DNA of 64,000 nucleotides from Valencia hispanica (Eukaryota > Chordata > Actinopteri > Cyprinodontiformes > Valenciidae): assembly GCA_963556495.2 (NCBI GenBank), contig OY747700.1, positions 5,583,020-5,647,019 on the forward strand. The letters are read 5' to 3'. Positions 1-11,351 of the stretch are shown here, one piece after another (within the stretch, counting starts at the first letter, position 1; every line of letters starts with the position of its first letter). Position numbers and translations under genes: made by a program. The notes beneath the pieces were generated by a model. The model had not been told where the DNA came from. It did no database searches and saw nothing but the letters and a program-made list of their open reading frames with translations.

Positions 1-784
1 TCGACCGGTGACCTGACGCGTATCTCTCCGGTCCGCCATGTTTCTCTTCAGCCTGACGTCGTTCCATTCCTGTAAACACTGTTTTCGTCCAGTATGAGAA
101 ATGCAGTCACTAATAGATTATTTCCATAACGGTGTCCAAATGTTTGACTGGTGTGTGTGCGTGTGTGTGTGTACATGTATAGCTATACTTGTGAGGACCA
201 ACCTTTGACAGCCCACCAGCCTTGTGTGGACATTTGTAGTTGTGAGGACATTTTGCCTGGTCCCCACAATGTTTAACTAGCTATTAAACTCTACTCGTTA
301 GGTTTAGAGGTATGGTATGAACTAGGTTTAGGTTAAGGTTAGGGTTAGGCATGTATCAGTAATGGTTAGGTTTAGGGAAAGTGTCTGGGTTAGGTATAGT
401 AATATCATTGGAAGTCAATACAATGTCAACACAAGTATAGCAAGACGTGTGTGTTTCCAGGTTTCGGTAGATATTTTCGTCGTCCGTCATTTTGACCGAC
501 GGGTCAATAAAAATAATATTGTATCCAAACAAGCTGAACAGAGAACTACATATAAAAACATTAAATGATTGCACTTAAAATACGAACAGTTCACTACTTC
601 AGTCTCACATCTTCCTCCTGCTCCACATGGAACTGAAATGATCTCCTGCTTGTTCATAATCAAATAGTGGGATCGCTGCAGAGGGTTTTGTCATGAGGTT
701 TTGGGCTTTCTGCCTCAGACAGACGACTTCTCATGGGGGTTTAGATGTTGTTCTGGAGGCTGAGTCCACGCTCCGCTGCCACAC
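1..784. other. Upstream dgkd intron sequence with simple and dispersed repeats
   Basis: No exon is visible. A TG-rich run lies at 150-175. It is followed by a fish-type repeat with TGTGAGGAC and GTCCCCACAA motifs and GGTTAGGGTTAGG-like steps at about 180-380. From about 560 the sequence resembles a diverged copy at 3205-3360. A segment around 602-632 recurs inverted near 28183-28214. Probably part of a dgkd intron. Confidence 0.5.
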
Positions 785-791
785 TGGAGAC

Positions 792-1371
792 TAGGGGTGC
801 ACCGATCCGATATTAGGATCGGATATCGGCCGCAATACTGACAAAATAGCTGGATCGGGTACCGGAAAAATGAACAGATCCACTGGCCGATCCAGGGTTT
901 TTTGTTTGTTTTTTCCGTCGCAGCAGAACGTATTTCATGCGTCAGCTTCACGTGTGTCGCATGCTAGAAGCATCATGGAGCGAGCCAGAGGGTCGGCTGT
1001 GTGGAGATATTTCACGCTTGCCACTCCAACTAGTTCGTCATGTTTCGAGGGGAGGTGGTATTACTGCAAAGTACAACACTACCACTTTAATCACGGTTAT
1101 CCAGAAACACTATGCTAAGGAGCACGCTGAATTCCTGCACCTCAGCAAAACAAAAGGAGCGCGGTCAAAAAGGAAAAAAGAAGTCTTAGTTATGTTTAGT
1201 TAGTAAAGTCTGGTATCTTTAGTCTCTTCAAGTAAGGTATAAGGTGGAGGGTATACAGTTTATTATTAATTCAACAATAGTATCCGATCGGTATCGTGGA
1301 TCGACAGATACACAAAGCCCTGGCATCGGTATCGGTATCGGGACTGGAAAAGTGGGATCGGTGCACCCCTA
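792..1371 (+). mobile_element. Non-autonomous hAT-like element with BED-finger fragment
   Basis: A 580-bp element bounded by inverted TAGGGGTGCACCGATCC ends and flanked by a perfect 8-bp direct repeat CTGGAGAC (784-791 and 1372-1379), the target-site duplication size of hAT transposons. Inside, on the + strand, lie fragments MERARGSAVWRYF and TLITVIQKHYAKEHAEFLHL, which resemble a BED zinc finger at the start of hAT transposases. No full transposase remains. The unoccupied version of the site is visible in the related repeat near 3311-3353. Confidence 0.8.
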
Positions 1372-1792
1372 CTGGAGACTGGAATTAAGCTCCACTTCAG
1401 GTCCAAGTCAGAAAGACTCTCTGAACGACCTGTTTCCTGACCTGCAAGCTATGCAAGCTATCGCTTCAGCGGGAGGAAACCCAGCAGCATGACACCGGGC
1501 TCTTGGGAGCGACGCACTCCAAAGCCTCAGTAACTCTTCAACGCACCGTCAGCTCCCGGTTAGCGAGATACATTGAGTTACGGTGTTCAGGTCTGAGATG
1601 ATGCTCTCATGGGAATCTTTTTTTTGATTGATTGATTTTAGTTATCTGGAATCTGTGCATAAACTTGAAAATGTCTGCACATTTGTGTGAATAACAATCT
1701 GTAAAACTGATCTTTCCGGTTAAATAGGGAAAATATTCTGCTAACGCGACCGCTTCTCCAGGGGTGACTGTCTGTTTGTTTTTGTGCTCCAG

Positions 1793-4700
1793 CGGTGGAC
1801 GAGCAGAACGCTCAGATCCAGCAGCAGCAGAACATGTTCTCTGTGGGTCGGGCCGAGCAGCAGGTGGGTCTGGTGGAAGAGGAGGAGGAGGAAGACTGTG
1901 AGGAGGACAGGACGCTCCTACAGTCCTCCTTCAGCTCCAAACAACGGAGCAGCCGCAGAGGTGAGGACGCGTCCTGAGGACAGGTGAGACTCTGTGTGGA
2001 CGCACAGGTGCTCACCGCTTTGTCTCTCCGTTCTTAGTCAGCAAGACGCCGTGCGAGAAGCTGATCCACAAAGGCAGCCTGTCGCTGGGGAGCTCCGCTT
2101 CCCTTCCTTTCCCTACGGGGAGCAGAGACAACATGCCTATGCTGAACACAAAGATCCTGTATCCAGGTAAGATGCTCTCTCCATGCTCCCGCCTGCTTCA
2201 CCCGCATGACTCCCGTGAGGCTTTAGGGCTGCGAGTCTGTGTGTTTCAGGCTCTCTGTCGAGCAGCTCGGTCATCAGTCGGCTGCTGGTCAACGCCGACC
2301 CGTTCAGCTGCGACGCCGACAACATGTGAGGAGGCCGCTGACCGTATGCATGTTCACCTGTGGGCTGAGCACACCCGTAACGCAGCGGGGGTTTTCTGTT
2401 TCAGGGACTGCTACACGGAGAAGTGCGTCATGAACAACTACTTTGGCATCGGGCTGGATGCCAAGATCACTCTGGACTTCAACAACAAGAGGGACGAGCA
2501 CCCGGAGAAGTGCAGGTACCACATCCGCACGTTTAATTCAACTTAATATAGAAGCAAACCTGTTTCATTTAGAAAAATCTTCACCATCACAACCTAAACA
2601 ACAACAGTAGTTCAGTAGAAATGGTAGGATTTTGAAGGTTTATGCTCCAGATCCACCCCTCACTGCTTTCCATTTTCCTTCCTGCCATTTTTAAATTGCT
2701 TCAGATCAGCGGGTCTGCAGGCATCCAGGAATGTTGTTTTGGTCGTCAAACATCTTCACTGCAGGCAGGAGGAACGTCCTGAACTCAAAAGGTTAAAGGA
2801 ATTGACCACCAACGCGGCAAAGAACCACCATGGATGATTTAATCTTTTTGTCTCCAACAGTTTTACAGACGCTGAAAAACATTTCAGCTCTAAGCTGATT
2901 CCCAGAGACCTGGAATATCTATAGCTATATAATTTGTGGAACAGCGGTCGTAATCTGTTTTTAACTAATTTTAATTTTTTAAAATAATAATAACTACATA
3001 TAAAGGGGTTGCAATTATTGCCACCTCAACATTTTCCACAGCAAATTTTTGATATTTTGATATTTAATATTACCATTTAATTTCAATTGGAATTATTTTA
3101 ATTGTACATAGGATGCCTTTGTTTTTACTTATCTAATTTTGCACCTTTCCAACTTTCCAACTAGTGAATTTCTCCACTGTGAGATCGATAGTTTTATCTT
3201 GTCTTATAAACGATTGCGCCTAAAATACGAATAGTTGGCCTGCTGTGGCCTGAACGCCCCGCCTCACAGCTTCTCAGGGGGGTTTAGATGATGTTCTGAC
3301 GCTAAATCTGCGCTCCGCTGCCACGCTGGAGATGGGAATTAAGCTCCACTTCAGAAAATCCTGCAGCATGTGGTTCACCTGTGGTTTCGGCTGCACCGGT
3401 AAAGGACCAAAATCTGATCTGAATCAGAGTCTGAGGTCCCCATTGGTGTGGTCTGCATATTTGGTAGAAAACGGGCAAGATGAGAGTCCCAACTGTCGAA
3501 ACACGGCGGAGGTTCTGTCATGGTATGGGGGCAGAGTTCCAGCCTGCGGGTTTAAACCGACCTGAATGAGCACACCTCTGTATGTCTGTCTCTGTCTCTT
3601 CAGGAGTCGCACGAAAAACCTGATGTGGTACGGAGTGTTGGGAACCAAAGAGCTGCTGCACAGAACCTACAAGAACCTGGAGCAGAGGGTCCTGCTGGAG
3701 GTCAGAACCAGAACCACGGTGAGGCGTGAAGGCTGCGCCAGGCTGCGGGTGTCGCTCAGTGTGTTCTCTCTCTGTGTGTGTGTCTGCTGCAGTGTGACGG
3801 GCGGCCCATCCCCCTCCCCAGCCTGCAGGGAATCGCCGTGCTCAACATCCCGAGCTACGCCGGAGGAACCAACTTCTGGGGCGGGACCAAGGAGGACGAT
3901 GTAAGAACTCTGTCTCTCTGCGCTCTGATTGGTCAGTCTGATGAACGGGCGCGTTTCAGCGCAGAACGAGTTCATCAGCTTTTGTTCCGCAGTAAAAGTT
4001 CCCGATGAAGGTTCGGTCCGATCCGGCTGCTGGATCATATTGGGTCTGAGCTTCAGGAACTCCCAGGGTAATGTTGAAGCTGTTGTTGATGTTCGTTATG
4101 TTTCACTGAGTTCTGCTGCTACTGCTGCCGTTGGGTTCTACAGTCTCTGAAACCATCGTCTGGATCGGTACCAGGTACCAGCTCCGGGTCTCAGGGTCCT
4201 GCAGGTTTCAGATGTGGCCTGTAATAATTGGACTGTCTTTAACACTGCAAAACGCTCTGATTGGCCGATTTCATTTGAAATCTAATCCGTTGTTGGACAC
4301 ATTTAGAACATGCAGGGCAGCGCCCCCTGTGGACCAGATTGGATCTCACTGGGTTTTAAACTGGGAGAACTGGATCGTGTGTGTGGGACGCCTGTGATCA
4401 GCTGACCTGTGATGTCACGGTGTCTGTTTGTCTGCCAGAACTTCACGGCGCCATCCTTCGACGATAAGATTCTGGAGGTGGTGGCGGTGTTCGGCAGCAT
4501 GCAGATGGCCGTGTCCAGAGTCATCAACCTGCAGCACCACCGCATCGCCCAGGTACCCGTCTGTCTGCCCACTTACAGTGGGGCTAAAACGTATTTGGCA
4601 GCCACCAGCTGTCCAAGTTGTCCTACGTAAATAGATGAGATAGGTCTGTAATATTTATCATAGGTCCACTTCAACTGTTAGAGACGGCAAAGAAAAAATC

Positions 4701-7700
4701 CAGGAAATCACATAGTATGATTTTTAAAGAATTTATTGGTATAAAAGTGAAGAAAATAAGTATTTAGCACCAACAAACAAGCAAGAATTCTGACCCTCAC
4801 CGACCTGTTACCTCTTCTTTAAGAAGCTCTTCTATCCTCCAATCCTTACCTGTATTAATGGCTCCTGTTTGAACTCGTTATCTGTATAAAAGACAGTCAG
4901 ACTCCAAACTCCACCATGACCAAGACCTTAGAGCTGTCCAAGGACACCAGGGACAAGATTGTACACCTGCACTAGACTGGGATGAGCTGATCTACAATAG
5001 GAAAACAGCTTGGTGAGAAGAGATCAACTGTTGGAGCAATTATTAGAAAATGGAATAAATACAAGATCACTGATAATCTCCCTCAATCTGGGGCTCCATG
5101 TTAGATCTCAATCCAATAGAGAATATGTGGAGGGAGATGAACGTCCCAAAACATCCCAGCTCTAGAGAAGATCTGCATGGAGGAATGGACCAAAATAGCA
5201 GCTACACGAGGCGCGTTTCCACTATCGGAACTTCAGGGTAATTTGACCGGACCTTCCCGATACCCGTGTTACCACTTCACCGGGCCGACAGGGCCGTTTT
5301 CGGCGCCATTTCAGGAACCAACAGAGTACCTGTATGGGGGTATATACTTGGAAATGGCCCGATCGAGTTGCTCAGCGGGAGCTGTGGTTAAGTCACGCAG
5401 TTTGGTTGTAATTCAGAGGGAAATGACGTTGCCAAACAAGGTTGCTGGTGTTGCAGGTTATAACAACAGCGGCAATCTGTGCTTCTTCCATGTCGATCTA
5501 TTGATATTTCTGCTGCTGTGGGAACCTTTTGGTTCTGATCAGTGACGCTGCAGAGAGACTCGGGATATGCGGACATCTTTAGCTGATTCCTTTAAGGGCC
5601 GATTGTTTATGGAGACACGACCGCTGGGAGGAGCTGGCTGACAGATTTACCCCATCAGAAAAAAAACGTGTTAAATTACCCTGAAGGTCCAATAGTGGAA
5701 ACGCGCCTAGTTTGTTCAAACCTGTTGAAGACCTACAGGAAACTTTTGACCTCTGTCACTTCCAACCGCGGTTATTTTACAAGTATTGAGATTAACTTTT
5801 GTTATTGGCCAAATACTTATTTTCTGCACCATTATGCAAAGAAATTCTTTAAAAATTAAAAATGTGATTTCCTGGATTTTTTTTAAAGTGAGAAAACTTG
5901 CTCAATCGGTGGCCGCCAAATACTCTTGCCCCGCTGTACCTGTCTGTTTTATCAACTGTTCAAAAGCTCTAAATAACTGTCTGTCTGTCCACTTGTCTCT
6001 GACCGTGTCCCCCCTCTCAGTGTCGGACAGTTAAGATCACCATCCTGGGGGACGAGGGCGTCCCGGTCCAGGTGGATGGGGAGGCCTGGATCCAGCCTCC
6101 CGGGTACATCAAGATCATACACAAGAACCGGACCCAGACCCTGACCAGAGACCGGGTGAGTCCTCTTGCAGGCTGTTGCTCCCTGCTGTTCTGGTACTGG
6201 TCCAGGCCCGGCAGAGGTTTTCAGTGCATCTCTGTGTCTTACAGGCGTTTGAGAGTACCCTGAAGTCCTGGGAGGACAAACAGAAGTGTGAGTTCCCTCA
6301 GCCGCAGCCCTCCATGCCCCCGCAGCCGGAGACCGTTTCTGAGGACGAGGCCCTGCTGATCAGCGAGTTTGGCCAGGCGGCCGGAGCCCTCATCCACAGG
6401 TAGATCTTTAATTTGCTCTTGTACGAATTACCTCCTGCGTCCGTTGTGACTCTGACTACGTCTCTGGTGGTTCCAGTATCCGGGAGGTGGCCCAGTTCCA
6501 CCACAGCATGGAGCAGGAACTTGCTCACGCCGTCAACGCCAGCTCCAAGGCCATGGACGTGGTCTATGCCAAGAGCCCCGAGGTACGTCCTGTCCGCTGT
6601 CCTCCGCTGCCCCCTTCTGGCCCGTTTAAAGCATTGATCTGGTCACAGATGGAGAGCTCTGAAGAAGTTCTGCAGGAGTCCATCAGCAGGACCGGAACAT
6701 TCTGAATTTTTCTCTGGAAAATCTCTTGTCCTTCCCAGTTCCGGAGCTCCATCCCCTGACCTGTCCTGCTCCATTTCTTCAGACTCTTGGTGGTGTTCTG
6801 GTGGGTTAACCAGAACCTTCTGTGTGTTTTCAGGCTCTCAGCTGCAGCTCCGTGGTCCACATGGTCAGTGACGTCAAAGCTTTGCTCAGCGAGACCGAGC
6901 TGCTCCTGGCTGGAAAGATGTCCATGGTAACTGTTTTCCCCAACGTTCCCAACATTTGGTACTGTTCTGGTTTCAGACTGGAGGGGTCCGGTTCCCCCTA
7001 AGACCCTGCTGACCTTGTTTTAGTATCACCCAGAGTTGATTCCTCTGCTCCAGTGGCTTAGTTCAGGTCCTCACTAATCCTAATCCAGGCTTTGACCCTG
7101 ATTTCTGATTGGTTCTGTGTTTCTGTGCAGCAGTTGGACCCCCCTCAGCAGGACCAGCTTAACGTAGCTCTGGGTTCTGTTGCTCAGGAGCTCAGTCGGC
7201 TGTCTGATGTTCCCTGGTTGTGTCCCGTCATCGACCCGTCGGACCAGGAGGTAAGCCTCGATTCTGCAGAAATGTGTCTGGACCTCATAACATGTGACCG
7301 GGTTCTGTTTCCATTCAGCCGAGTCAGGATTCGGGTCTTTCTCTGTTCAGGGTCCTCTGACGGATTTTTCCAAGCGGAGTCAGAGTGGTAAATTTCGTCT
7401 TGTCTCAAAGTTCAAGAAGGACAAAAACAACAAGAACAAAGAGATGTGCGCCACCCTAACGCTGCCAGGTAAGCTCAGAACCTCTCCAGCTGCTTCTGTC
7501 TGTAAGCTGTGTCCAAAGGGTCCGGTATCACAGAACCACAGCATAAAGGTGTCTTTCTCTCTGTTTGGGTTCTCCCTTTCTGTCTGAACCACTTCCTGTG
7601 GGTGTCTCAGTTCACCAGTGGGGGACCGAGGAAGTGGGGGCTTGGCTGGACTTCCTCTGTCTGTCTGAGTATAAAGACATATTCACTGGTCACGATGTCC

Positions 7701-9238
7701 GTGGAGCGGAGCTGATTCACCTGGAGAGGAGAGACCTGAAGGTAAAGAAGAGACAGGGAGACAATAAGCGAGGGAGAGACTGGTCCAACATGGATGCTAG
7801 ATTTATGTTTAGATAATGGACAAAAGTTTGCTGGTTGAGAACTGTTAAGATGTTTGAACGGATGGACGGACGTTTGAATGCATGTTTGGATATTTGGACG
7901 GATGTTTGGATGGATGTTTGGATCTTTGTACGGATCTTTGGATATTTGGACGGATGTTTGGATCTTTGTACGGATGTTTGGATATTTGGACGGATGTTTG
8001 GATTGATGTTTGGATCTTTGGACGGATGTTTGAATGCATGTTTGGATATTTGGACGGATGTTTGGATCTTTGTACGGATCTTTGGATCTTTGGACGGATG
8101 TTTGGATCTTTGTACGGATCTTTGGACGGATGTTTGGATCTTTGGACGGATCTTTGGATCTTTGGACGGATGTTTGGATATTTGGACGGATGTTTGGATA
8201 TTTGGACGGATGTTTGGATATTTGGACGGATGTTTGGATCTTTGGACGGATGTTTGGATCTTTGGACGGATCTTTGGATCTTTGGACGGATGTTTGGATC
8301 TTTGGACGGATGTTTGGATCTTTGGAGGGATGTTTGGATCTTTGGACGGATGTTTGGATCTTTGGACGGATGTTTGGATCTTTGGACGGATGTTTGGATC
8401 TTTGGAGGGATGTTTGGATCTTTGGACGGATGTTTGGATCTTTGGACGGATGTTTGGATCTTTGGACGGATGTTTGGATCTTTGGACGGATGTTTGGATC
8501 TTTGGAGGGATGTTTGGATCTTTGGACGGATGTTTGGATCTTTGGAGGGATGTTTGGATCTTTGGACGGATGTTTGGATCTTTGGACGGATGTTTGGATC
8601 TTTGGACGTTTGGACGGATGTTTGGATCTTTGGACGGATCTTTGGACGGATGTTTGAATGCATGTTTGGATATTTAGACGGATGTTTGGATCTTTGGAGG
8701 GATGTTTGGATCTTTGGAGGGATGTTTGAATGCATGTTTGGATATTTGGACGGATGTTTGGATCTTTGGAGGGATGTTTGGATCTTTGGAGGGATGTTTG
8801 AATGCATGTTTGGATATTTGGACGGATGTTTGGATCTTTGGACGGATGTTTGAATGCATGTTTGGATCTTTGGACAGATGTTTGGATCTTTGCACGGATG
8901 TTTGGATCTTTGGACGGATCTTTGGATCTTTGGACGGATGTTTGGATGTTGGACAGATGTTTGAATGCATGTTTGGAAATTTGGACGGATGTTTGGATCT
9001 TTGGACGGATCTTTGGATCTTTGGACGGATGTTTGGATGTTGGACAGATGTTTGAATGGATGTCAAATTGATGTTTAGATGTTGGACAGATGTTTGGATG
9101 GATGTCAAAACGGATGTTTAGATGTCCTCCTCTGTCGCTCGTCTCCAGGACCTCGGAGTAACGAAGGTGGGCCACATGAAGAGGATCCTGCAGGGCATCA
9201 AGGAGTTGACAAGGAACGGCAGCGCCAGCGAGGCCTAG
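1793..9238 (+). CDS. dgkd: Diacylglycerol kinase delta, C-terminal half (15 exons)
   Basis: Type II diacylglycerol kinases phosphorylate diacylglycerol to phosphatidic acid, ending DAG signalling and feeding PA synthesis at membranes. Exons inferred from reading frame and GT/AG sites: 1793-1960, 2038-2166, 2250-2325, 2405-2515, 3604-3700, 3793-3900, 4439-4552, 6021-6155, 6245-6399, 6477-6582, 6834-6926, 7131-7250, 7351-7468, 7611-7741, 9149-9238 (stop TAG). All exon phases join cleanly. The first exon encodes a Q- and E-rich linker, then come the DAGK accessory domain and a C-terminal SAM domain. The PH, C1 and catalytic DAGKc domains lie upstream of the window. The ending [14 protein letters not shown] and the [12 protein letters not shown] stretch recall DGKD more than DGKH, from memory of the families. 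Whether this is the a or b teleost copy cannot be told here. Confidence 0.88.
2405..6399 (+). CDS. dgkd: dgkd exons for the DAGK accessory domain
   Basis: Six exons (2405-2515, 3604-3700, 3793-3900, 4439-4552, 6021-6155, 6245-6399) encode the conserved accessory half of the kinase fold. It starts at [19 protein letters not shown] and includes [39 protein letters not shown] and [14 protein letters not shown], then an acidic tail after [10 protein letters not shown]. These are hallmark sequences of the domain that packs against the catalytic DAGKc domain. The 1.5-kb intron between the fourth and fifth of these exons carries a Tc1-like transposon. Confidence 0.9.
3205..3360 (+). repeat. Dispersed repeat, paralog of 560-790 plus 1372-1400
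   Basis: It shares TAAAATACGAA, GGGGTTTAGATG, GCTCCGCTGCCAC and GGAATTAAGCTCCACTTCAG with the sequence on either side of the hAT-like element. It lacks that element, so it shows the empty target site. It lies in the dgkd intron 2516-3603, where I see nothing else recognisable apart from AT-rich sequence. Confidence 0.6.
4576..5936 (+). mobile_element. Degenerate Tc1/mariner-like transposon
   Basis: The ends read CAGTGGGGC and GCCCCGCTG with TA on both sides (4574-4575, 5937-5938), as expected for Tc1/mariner insertion. Inside are remnants shared with the longer copy at 48112-49681, such as ATGACCAAGACC near the old transposase start and GAGATCTGCATGGAGGAATGG-like sequence. The transposase is internally deleted and riddled with stops. 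It sits in a dgkd intron. Confidence 0.75.
5209..5708. mobile_element. 500-bp MITE nested in the Tc1-like element
   Basis: It begins AGGCGCGTTTCCACTAT and ends with the inverted complement ATAGTGGAAACGCGCCT. It interrupts the Tc1 3' region, because the flanking Tc1 sequence continues on both sides. Related ends are seen near 22703, 24705, 34136 and 44063, so this is a multi-copy family in the window. The superfamily is not certain; no clear target duplication was seen. Confidence 0.7.
7611..9238 (+). CDS. dgkd: dgkd SAM-domain exons and stop codon
   Basis: Exon 7611-7741 encodes [20 protein letters not shown] and the following helices. Exon 9149-9238 completes the domain with [13 protein letters not shown] and a short tail ending in SASEA. 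SAM domains of DGK delta/eta oligomerise and control localisation. The two exons are separated by a 1.4-kb intron almost wholly made of a 20-bp minisatellite, so the array splits the SAM domain at the DNA level only. Confidence 0.9.
7848..9115 (+). repeat. 20-bp minisatellite in the last dgkd intron
   Basis: About 60 tandem copies of a 20-bp unit of the type TTTGGACGGATGTTTGGATC. Variants are GGAGGG, TGTACGG and ATATTT, plus longer units with GAATGCATG. The unit is not a multiple of three and contains no stops in several frames, so long repetitive reading frames exist on both strands. They are flanked by good dgkd splice sites and have no coding signature. Confidence 0.93.
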
Positions 9239-10904
9239 CTGCCTCCAGGTTGGTTCTGATGGTCCAGTTGGACCAGATGTCCATGAATCAGGTTCTGGTC
9301 CCGGTCTCCTTCACCTGTGTCTCTGTCTTGTATAGGAACTGCTGCCTGCTGTCCTTCTACCTCTGCTGCCTTTTTCCACTGCATCCACTAACCAGAAACC
9401 ACCTGACCTGATCCAGGTCCAAAACCCAATGGTTCCGACCAGGATCACAGGGAGAAAGAACCAATCAGATGATCCATTAGTGCCTTCTCATTTCAACCAG
9501 AACCGACCCAGCCTGCTCGGTTCTCAGTGATAATTCTCCACCGGATCCAAACCAGAATCATCAGACCAGTTCTAATCAGACCAATCGGATCTGTCCTGAT
9601 CAGAACCACGAGGTCCATCCCAGACTTCTCACCGTCCCAGTTGAGATGTAACCTGGACTCTGAACATTTTTAACGGGCCTCTTCTTGGAGGTGACACGAG
9701 GTTCTGAAAGAGTCGAAGCTGACTGGTTCTCAGGTCCGGTTGAGGTGATGCGTGATCATGTGACCTTCAACAGGTTGAAGACTCAGACCAGGTTCGGATC
9801 AGACAGAACCCCCGCAGTCACTATAAAACAGATCTGGGTCAGAACCGACGGATTCCTGAAGAAGCTGCTTTCCTACGGTTCCTAAAGAAAACCGAACCCC
9901 AAACACAGAACCACAGACTGGTTCTGAGTTCTGGGTTTGTTTTTAGTTTTTCTTTTCTAATCAATGACTTTGAGACTGAATCAGAACCCTGACCGGGTTC
10001 TAGCCGAGCCACGAAGGTCCAACTGCAGCTCTATGAGCTTAATTCTGAATCGTAGTGAGCCAGAACCGAAGTCACTTACCGCGGTGGTCCATCATACCTC
10101 AGATCCAGTTCTGGTTTTCTCTCCACTGAACATCGTTAGCCAGCTGACCCATCAGAACCTCCACCGGTTTGCCCTTTTGGACTAGAACCCACCAGAACCC
10201 TTTAAAGAACAGCTCAGTGGAAACCGCATCTTTTTAATGTCCCCAAATATCCCAAAGCGGAACCCAAGACTGTGGAACAAAGGGAGGAACGGACCGGGAG
10301 CCGACCGCACGGACCAGAACCAGGGCGGAACCGGAAGCTGTCTGTGTGTCCGTGTCTCTGGGTGCTTCTCATTATTAATGTTTGCAAGTAGAAACAGTTT
10401 ACTGTGGTTCTGGTGATAAACGGTCAGAACTCATTGGACGGTTTTGGGTCCAAAACTGAAGGACAAAAAAAGATTTGTAATTTTTATTTTATTTTTTTAC
10501 TGAAACGACCCGTCGGATTGAAGAACCCGTCAGAGGCCTGGACTCGGTCTAATATCAGAACCTTGACCGGACTAATTCAGAACTACCTTCTGGATTCCTG
10601 TTCCGCTGAGTTCAAGCTGCTCATTCAGCTGATGAGCCCTGATCTGATTGGTCAGATATCAGGAGGACCCTCCCCCAGGGTCCTCCAACGCACCAGCAGG
10701 CGATGATCGATCACAGACTGAACGTTTCTGATCAATCTGGTGGAGATATTACAGAGTTTACCTGAAAATCTATCAATCGGTGCCTTAAAGACGCGTCGGC
10801 TGATCCGAGGTCAGCCAGAAGCTCCTGGTCTGTGCGTCACTTTGGAGTCATGAAGCCGTTTTCCTTCTGGTGCCAGCCTTTCAGCTTCTGTTTTCTACAG
10901 ATCT

Positions 10905-11351
10905 TTATTGTTCTACTGTTGATTCTAGATTCAGATGGTTTCTTTTTTCAATCTTGTTCCAGACGTTTGCAATTATTCCTGCAGATGTTTGTGTGTGAAT
11001 CCGGTTCCAATCTGTTAAAGACCCAGACATTTCCAGAACCTGTTCCAGATACTTCCGTTCTTGGAGTCAGAGGTCTCCAATCCTGCTTTACGTGTCTTAT
11101 TGTCCAGAAGCTTCAGATTCTAGATCTAGATGTTTGTGTCTGGTTCTAGATGTTTCTGAATCTTTTGGAACTGGATGTTTTAGGGACTTGACCCGGATCC
11201 ATACAGGTATGGACACCGTAATACTTCAGAGTCTGACTCTCATTATAGATCTTTAACCTCTGGGTCCAGACCCCTGAACATCCTGATCCAGATGTTTCTG
11301 ATTCCTGATCTAGATGCTTTGGGTCTGGACCGTTTCAAATAGATCAAATTC
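10905..11351 (+). repeat. Degenerate border of the GGATC minisatellite, 5' side
   Basis: Loose, diverged repeats of words such as GATCCAGATGTTTCTG, TCTAGATGTTT and GGTCTGGA that grade into the regular array starting near 11352. The same kind of border lies on the other side. Confidence 0.55.

Noticed and set aside
300..380. Interstitial telomere repeat
   Set aside because: Only one or two GGTTAGGGTTAGG steps amid diverged sequence typical of a fish repeat; too short and irregular.
870..1203. Host BED-finger gene
   Set aside because: The BED-like fragment lies wholly between hAT-type inverted ends with a target duplication, so it is transposon-derived and truncated.
7311..7350. Earlier splice acceptor at 7318 for the dgkd exon
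   Set aside because: That frame reaches a stop after about a dozen codons. The acceptor at 7350 keeps the frame and family-like sequence.
7848..9115. CRISPR-like array
   Set aside because: Units are contiguous with no unique spacers, in a vertebrate intron. The same applies to 11352-14085 and 59946-63655.
7607..9175. 522-codon minus-strand and 280-323-codon plus-strand frames
   Set aside because: Products of the 20-bp intron minisatellite. The true coding exons of dgkd flank it.
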